Below are positions 58,806 to 64,000 of a DNA stretch of 64,000 nucleotides, one piece after another. Under the pieces are notes generated by a model, which was not told where the DNA came from, ran no database searches, and saw only the letters and a list, made by a program, of their open reading frames with translations. The position numbers were made by a program, and so were the translations under genes. Each line of letters opens with the position of its first letter. Position 1 is the first letter of the stretch. This DNA is from Dactylorhiza incarnata. Its lineage: Eukaryota; Streptophyta; Magnoliopsida; Asparagales; Orchidaceae. The DNA is taken from contig JAWHQI010000004.1 of assembly GCA_033032865.1 (NCBI GenBank), positions 21,434,001 through 21,498,000 of the forward strand. Reading direction: 5' to 3'.

Positions 58806-60690
58806 ATGACGCACCATGATCTCACTTTTTATGAGGGGCAGGGAATTAGTAGACCACCACTATTTACCGAGTCCGATTATAGCTACTAGAGAGCTAGGAT
58901 GCGATGTTTTCTAATGACTTTAGACATAAAAGTTTGGGGAATGTTAGAGCAATGCTATTCTCCTCCTACCATCATAGTGGGAGAAGTTACGCTTCTAAAA
59001 CCTAAAGATAATTGGGACGATCAAGACAAACTTAGGTGTAAAAATAATGCTAAGGCAATGAACGCAATATTTTGTGCATTAGATAGAACTGAATTTAACC
59101 ATGTTTGTGCTTGTGAAACTACATATGATATATGAAATTTACTAGAAATTACTCATGAAGCTACCTCGCAGGTGAAGGACTCAAAGCTTTTTTAACTTGA
59201 ATCGGAGTATGAAAGGTTCTGCATGGAACCTGACGAGGATATCGACGTTATGTACACAAGATTTATAAAATTTTTAAATGCATCAAGAATCCTTGGAAAG
59301 ACCTTTGCAGACAGAGACCTAGTGAGGAAGATTATTAGATCTCTTCCACCAAAATTCAATCATAAGGTGACGACGATATCAGAATCTCATGATCTAAGGC
59401 AACTTCACATTGAGAACCTCATTGGGAATCTTAAAACCCATGAGGTAGAACTCAAGATTCAACAAGAAGAGTACAATGCGGAGCCAAAGAAGAAGGCCTT
59501 TGCTCTAAAGTCCAAGAAGAAGGTCAATGATGATGATGAAGATGAAGAAAGCCTTTTTGTAAAGAATTTCAAGAAATTCATGAAGAATCCGGAGAGAAGA
59601 AACTCTTTCCGAAAATACTTCGTGAAAGATGCAAAAAGGAAGGGATCATCCTCTATAAAAGAAAAAGGTAGCGACAACGATGAAGAGCTGCCACCGTCGG
59701 AGTGCTACCATTGCCAAAGGACCGAACACATCAAGAGTAAGTGCCCAAAATACCTGAAAGAGCGAAAGGAAGGATGTACAAAGGAAAAGAAAAGAAAAAA
59801 GTTCTAAAGACGGCTACATGGGATGATTCTTCCTCGGTGGAGTCAAGTGGATCTTCCTCAGGCAAGGATGAAGAGGCAAATATGTGCCTCATTGGTAGGA
59901 GCAACGATCTCATCGATGATGAAACAAGTGTCCAAAGCGACACTGAGGTACCTCTTTACCCTTATGATAAACTCTATGATGAATTTCTTCGAACTTGCAA
60001 ATATTTTGAAAAAAGTCATAAAGATATTGATCTTTTAAAAACTGAAAATAAAATATTATTAAAAGAAAAGAAAAAAACTAAATAAACTAATAAAAACTCT
60101 TGGAAAAAAGGGAGATTGCGAAGATAATGATCTTTCATTGGAAAAAATTCAAGAACTTGAAGAAACTCTCTCTAAGGCTCTCTCTGAACAAAAAAAAACT
60201 CTGGTAAAAGAGAAGGTGGACTTAGAAAGAAAACTAAAAACCTCTCTTCTTCAAATAATTGAAGAAAAGAAATCATTTGCAAATCGATGTGTAATGCTTG
60301 TTACCGAAAAAACCTCTTTAAAAAACCGAATCAATGATCTCAATATGGTAATAAAAATTTGGGGTTGGCCAAAAATCACTGGACATGATTTTAGGAAACC
60401 AGTTCCATGTATATACAAAGTTTGGTTTGGGGTATGAATCGGGAAGATACAGCCCAGCGTTAACCCCTAACGTTGGCGTTATCTCTAGTTCTAGAAATCA
60501 AAACTCTTTTTGTAAAAAATTCATCTATTACCCTTTCTACCCGCTAGAGTCTACAAAGTTCTTCGTAAAAGGTCTCAACCCCTTTTATTGCATGTGCCAA
60601 CTGTTTGTTTTTTGGTCTCACCACGGACTCTTGTAGGAAGAAGGGAAAGCGCATTTTAATGAAAATCTGGGTACCTAAGGCCTCCACCTG
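58806..60690 (+). pseudogene. Element H gag (broken)
   Basis: ATG at 58806 opens a gag related to B. In-frame stops at 58887-58889 (TAG), near 59134 (TGA) and near 59192 (TAA) sit where B has Trp, Trp and Gln. The piece 59223-59807 carries MEPDEDID, IENLIGNLKTHEVEL and the intact knuckle CYHCQRTEHIKSKC (about 59702-59743). A frameshift near 59,760 leads to the acidic stretch and a lysine/glutamate-rich coiled coil (60080-60350). A box, CAGCGTTAACCCCTAACGTTGGCGTTA (about 60455-60481), matches the boxes of H's own LTR. The WVPKAST gag end is at about 60670-60690. Confidence 0.85.
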
Positions 60691-60739
60691 TATTTTGGGA
60701 GGAACCTCATGGGTATCCAGATCTTTACTAACATCTTCT

Positions 60740-62846
60740 TCTTAGGTGTGTTGGCAGGCTAAGGACAGGGAAGACATGTGGTACTTGGACTCAGGCTACT
60801 TCAAGCACATGATGGGCAATAAAGCAAAGTTCTTTAGTCTCATGATGAAGAAAGGAGGTATGGTGATGTTTGGCGACAATGGCAAGGGAAGGATCATGGG
60901 CAGTGGTGTAGTGTGTAACGACTCTTTTTCTATTTCAAATGTTTTATATGTTGAAGGTATAAAACGCAATATAATATCTATTAGTTAATTATGTGACAAA
61001 GGACTTAATATCTTATTTGAATCTTCAACAAATCTTTGCAAAATTATATATCCTAAAACAAATGAAGTTGTACTCACCGCACCAAGAAATCATAATGTTT
61101 ACAAGATTGCTTTTCATGATCTATCAAATGCCTTATTTCAAAAAAATGATGATTTAGAATTATGCCATAGGCATCTTTGACACACTAGCACTAAACTTAT
61201 TTTAAAACTAGCAAAAGATAAATTAATTAAAGGATTACCTATGCTTAATTGAAATTTATCTTCATTGATTCCACCTTGGCAAAAAGGAAAATTTTCTAGA
61301 ACATCTTTTAAAAGTAAAAATGAAATTCTTACTACTAGACCTTTACAACTAATTCATATGGACCATTTTGGTCCAATGAGCACATCAAGTCTAAGTGGCA
61401 GAACATATACTTATATTTTAATTGACAATTTCTCTAGATATTGTTGGACAATTTTTCTCACCACAAAATCCGACACATTTTAGGAATTCTCAAAATTATG
61501 TAAACGTATTCAAAATGATCTTGATCTAAAAATTTAATGCATACGCTCGGATCTTGGGGGAGAATTTAAAAATGAAAATTTTCCATTTTTTGTAGTGATC
61601 TAAGAGTTAAGCACAAATTTTTAGCTCCACGCACCCCACAACAAAATGGTGTTGTGGAGAGGAAAAATAGAACCCTTCAAGAATTAGCATGCACTATACT
61701 CTCTGAATTTGGGTTGCTTAGATCATTTTGGGCCGAAGTCGTTAGCACATCATGTTATGTTATTAACCGTGTCATGCTTCGACCCCTTTTAAAATTAACC
61801 CCTTATAAATTGTATTTTCAAACGAAACCTAATGTATCATATTTTTGTGTATTTGGAATCAAATGTTATTTATTAGATGCAAAGCATTCATTAGGACAAT
61901 TTGATGAAAAATGCGATGAAGCTATTTTTCTGGGCTATTCTTCAACTAGTAGAGCGTATAGAGTTTATAACAAAAGAATATAATTAGTTGAAGAATCTAT
62001 ACATGTTAGATTTGATGAGCTTGTTCGGTGTGTAGAGAAAATTATTGTAGGAAAGGACGAGGAACCTCTCTCCCCATTAGAGCATGAAGATGACAAGTCA
62101 CATGAAGAGGAGAATAAGGAAGAGGAGGAAAATCAAGAGGAGTATGTACCTCCTAGCACGCTAAAACTCACAAAGCATTATCCAAAGGAACTTGTTAGTG
62201 GAGAGCCATTTAAAGGGGTAACAACTAGTTCTTCCCTACATGAATCTTTTTCAAACATTTGCTTTGTTTTGGAAATTGAACCAAAAAATATTTCAACCGC
62301 ACTAAATGATGAATTTTGGTATTTAGCTATGCATGAAGAATTAGAACAATTTGAACGCAATAAGGTTTGGAATCTTGTAGAAAGACCATCAAATCATCCG
62401 GTAGTAGGCGTAAAATAGATTTTCAAAAATAAATTAGATGGTGAATCTAGGATTACTAGGAACAAAGCTCGCTTAGTAGAACAAGGGTATTAGCAAATCG
62501 AGGGGGTAGATTTTGATGAAACATTTGCACCCGTTCCTCGCTTAGAATCCATTCGAATTTTACTTGCCTTTGCAAGTTTCAAAAGATTCAAACTATTTTA
62601 AATGGATGTTAAAAGTACTTTTTAAATGGAGTTATTAAGGAAGAAGTTTATGTTGAACAACCCCCCGTTTTCATAAATGAAAAATTGCCAAATCATGTTT
62701 TCAAATTAGGTAAAGCACTTTATGTTTTACAACAAGCACCATGTGTTTGGTATGATAGATTAACTTCATTTTTATTAAAGCACGATTATGTAATGGGAAG
62801 GGCCGATAATACACTCTTTATCAAACATGTTAATAATGATGTAATT
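60740..62846 (+). pseudogene. Element H pol, to mid reverse transcriptase
   Basis: The protease reads LDSGYFKHMM near 60785, with Tyr and Phe where DSGCSKHMM is usual. The integrase zinc region has TGA and frame breaks (61180-61260). The core keeps HMDHFGP, a diverged RSDLGGEF after a TAA, and VVERKNRT. The piece 61654-61983 is open. Reverse transcriptase is readable from 62400, with stops at about 62417 and 62492 and frame breaks near 62600. It stops before the YVDD site, which is replaced by M at 62847. It is the most degraded pol in the window after C. Confidence 0.87.
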
Positions 62847-63170
62847 TGTTCAAACCAAAAATGTACCAGGTCCACACCTGCTCAAGCTAGAGAAGGAGGG
62901 GGGGGGAACTATTGGGTGGTCTGTTACTTTGAGTCACGAGTGAAGGAGTAGAAGATGGAGAAAAGAGATGGCCGCAAGCAGGAAAGAGGTCGTCGTGGTC
63001 GATGGGAGCTGATGATATCACCGAGGTCGCCGAGGGAGATGGCCCAGGTAAGGGAGAGAACGCCCATGCAAGGGGGAGAGGTTCCCGTGGTCTCAAAACT
63101 TAAGACCGCTCAAGTCACAGGCTGGGGGCTAGAAGAACTCTAAGTCCCCAAACTGGTACCCCTGCCACTC

Positions 63171-63179
63171 TATTTATAG
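63171..63179 (-). promoter_or_regulatory. TATA box in LTR M
   Basis: CTATAAATAGAGTGG on the minus strand, about 80 bases from the 46-bp array, fits a core promoter with the array upstream. Confidence 0.55.
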
Positions 63180-63257
63180 GTGCGGGACCGGCCCAAATAG
63201 GTAGGGCTAGGAAATAAGGGTTGCCTGAGTCTCGAGTGACCGAAAGAAGATAGATAG

Positions 63258-64000
63258 CCTGGGCGATGGGAGATCGCTCAGGCTCGGTGACCTGGCGAGA
63301 TCGCCCAAACAGTGGGAGACCGCCTGGGCTCGGTGACCTGGCGAGATCGCCCGGACGGTGGGAGACCGCCCGGGCTCAGCGGCCTAGCAAAATCGCCCGT
63401 GCAGTGGGAGACAGCCCGGGCTCGGAAAGCTGGCGAGATTGCCCGGGCAGTGGGACACCACCCGGGCATGGCGAGATAGCCTGGACGGTGGGAGATCACC
63501 CAGGATCGGCGACCTGGCGAGATCGCCCGGACGATAGGAGATTGCCCAATCTTGGCGAGCTGGCGATATCGCCCGGGCGGTGGGAGACCATACGGGCTCG
63601 CCGAGATCACCCGCTTGGCGAGATCGCCAGGACGGCGGGAGACAGCCCGGGCTCGGCGACCTGGCGAGATCGCCCGAACGGTGGGAGACCGCCCGTGCTC
63701 GCAAATTGGCGAGATTGCCCTAGCAATGGAAGAAATCCCGGGCTCGACGAGCTGGCGAGATTGCCTGGGCTGTGGGAGACCGTCCGGGCTCGGCGAGATC
63801 ACCCGGGAGGTGGGAGAATGCCCGGGCTCGCCGACCTGGAGAGATTGCCCGGACGGTGGAAGACTGCCTGAGATCGGCGAGCTGGCGAGATCGCCCGGGC
63901 GGTGGGAGACCGCCCGGTCTCAGTAAGATCACCCGCCTAGCAAGATTGCCCGGATGGTGGGTGATAGCCCGCCCGGGCTCAGCTACTTGGCGAGATCGCC
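63258..64000. repeat. 46-bp GC-rich tandem repeat, about 16 copies in view
   Basis: The unit is GGCTCGGCGACCTGGCGAGA followed by TCGCCCGGACGGTGGGAGACCGCCCG. Most copies are 46 bases; a few are shortened (about 38) or lengthened. It continues past the window end. Overlapping ORFs here, the longest about 200 codons at 63266-63871, are a by-product: 46 is not a multiple of three and stops are rare in GC-rich DNA. Confidence 0.9.

Larger units (their letters stand above)
38102..62846 (+). mobile_element. Element H: Sirevirus with its 5' LTR split by E and I
   Basis: The LTR is in three pieces (38102-38254, 52571-53453, 58628-58756) that together give about 1170 bases in the order of the A and B LTRs. 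Primer site, gag and pol follow from 58759. Pol stops at 62846 in reverse transcriptase, where LTR M begins. The 3' LTR is outside the window or lost. Removing the inserted DNA leaves about 5.3 kb of H in the window. Confidence 0.85.
62847..64000 (-). mobile_element. Element M: LTR on the minus strand with GC-rich tandem array
   Basis: At 62847 the H frame breaks and the plus strand starts TGTTCAAACC, so a minus-strand LTR ends GGTTTGAACA. The left flank is TAATT (62842-62846). A minus-strand TATA box (63179-63171) lies left of a GC-rich tandem array, which would be its U3. No primer site adjoins the left edge, so this is a 3' or solo LTR. The rest is outside the window. The superfamily cannot be told from here. 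Confidence 0.6.

Noticed and set aside
63266..63932. Long overlapping ORFs on both strands (up to about 200 codons)
   Set aside because: They lie in a 46-bp GC-rich tandem array; the unit length rotates all frames and stops are rare, so the open frames are by-products.

Overview
The window is plant nuclear DNA made almost entirely of nested, decayed LTR retrotransposons. I found no host gene, rRNA, tRNA or CRISPR array. Most elements are Ty1/copia with the hallmarks of the plant-specific Sirevirus genus: LTRs starting TGTTGG, a poly-C run near the LTR 3' end, a tRNA-iMet-type primer site (TGGTATCAGAG), clustered polypurine motifs (GGGGGAG) before the 3' LTR, and dense arrays of short symmetrical CpG boxes in the LTR. 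One copia element (E) looks like the Tork lineage. Three or four Ty3/gypsy pieces are also present. The host is probably an angiosperm; nothing narrows it further.

Layout (letters are mine). A (1-4391, +): 3' part of a Sirevirus, inserted in the gag of C. C (4392-11853, +): Sirevirus with gag and pol, 3' LTR at 10277-11853. G (11854-15442, -): gypsy pieces in the order pol end, LTR, primer site, gag. L (15443-16700, -): lone Sirevirus LTR. B (16701-21941, +): 5' LTR, gag, pol, cut inside reverse transcriptase by D. D (21942-29125, +): Sirevirus relative with gag and an env-like 3' ORF but no pol. J (29126-34194, -): a second copy of the D type, joined tail to tail with D. K (34195-38101, -): gypsy LTR and internal tail. 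H (38102-62846, +): Sirevirus whose 5' LTR is split by two insertions, E (38255-52565, +, target duplication AAAAG) and I (53454-58627, +). E in turn carries F (39972-48850, -, target duplication GAGAT). H is cut inside reverse transcriptase by M (62847-end, -), an LTR with a 46-bp GC-rich tandem array.

Every coding region is broken by stops or frameshifts; the longest open stretch is the protease-integrase part of B (19770-21476). Many stops are TGG to TAG or TGA, or CAA, CAG or CGA to a stop, as expected from deamination of methylated cytosine in silenced repeats.

Most worth a second look: (1) D and J share one pol-less gag plus env-like layout, complementary to C, which has gag-pol but no env-like ORF. 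(2) F lacks pol but shares A's 3' noncoding region. (3) A pair of hairpins in A (2111-2154 and 2291-2333) has a conserved loop and different but self-complementary stems, with a third copy in F. (4) CpG boxes recur outside the LTRs, including inside gag reading frames, and the same box occurs in Sireviruses and in the Tork-like E. (5) The polypurine motif is embedded in the env-like ORF, where it encodes repeated Gln-Gly-Glu.
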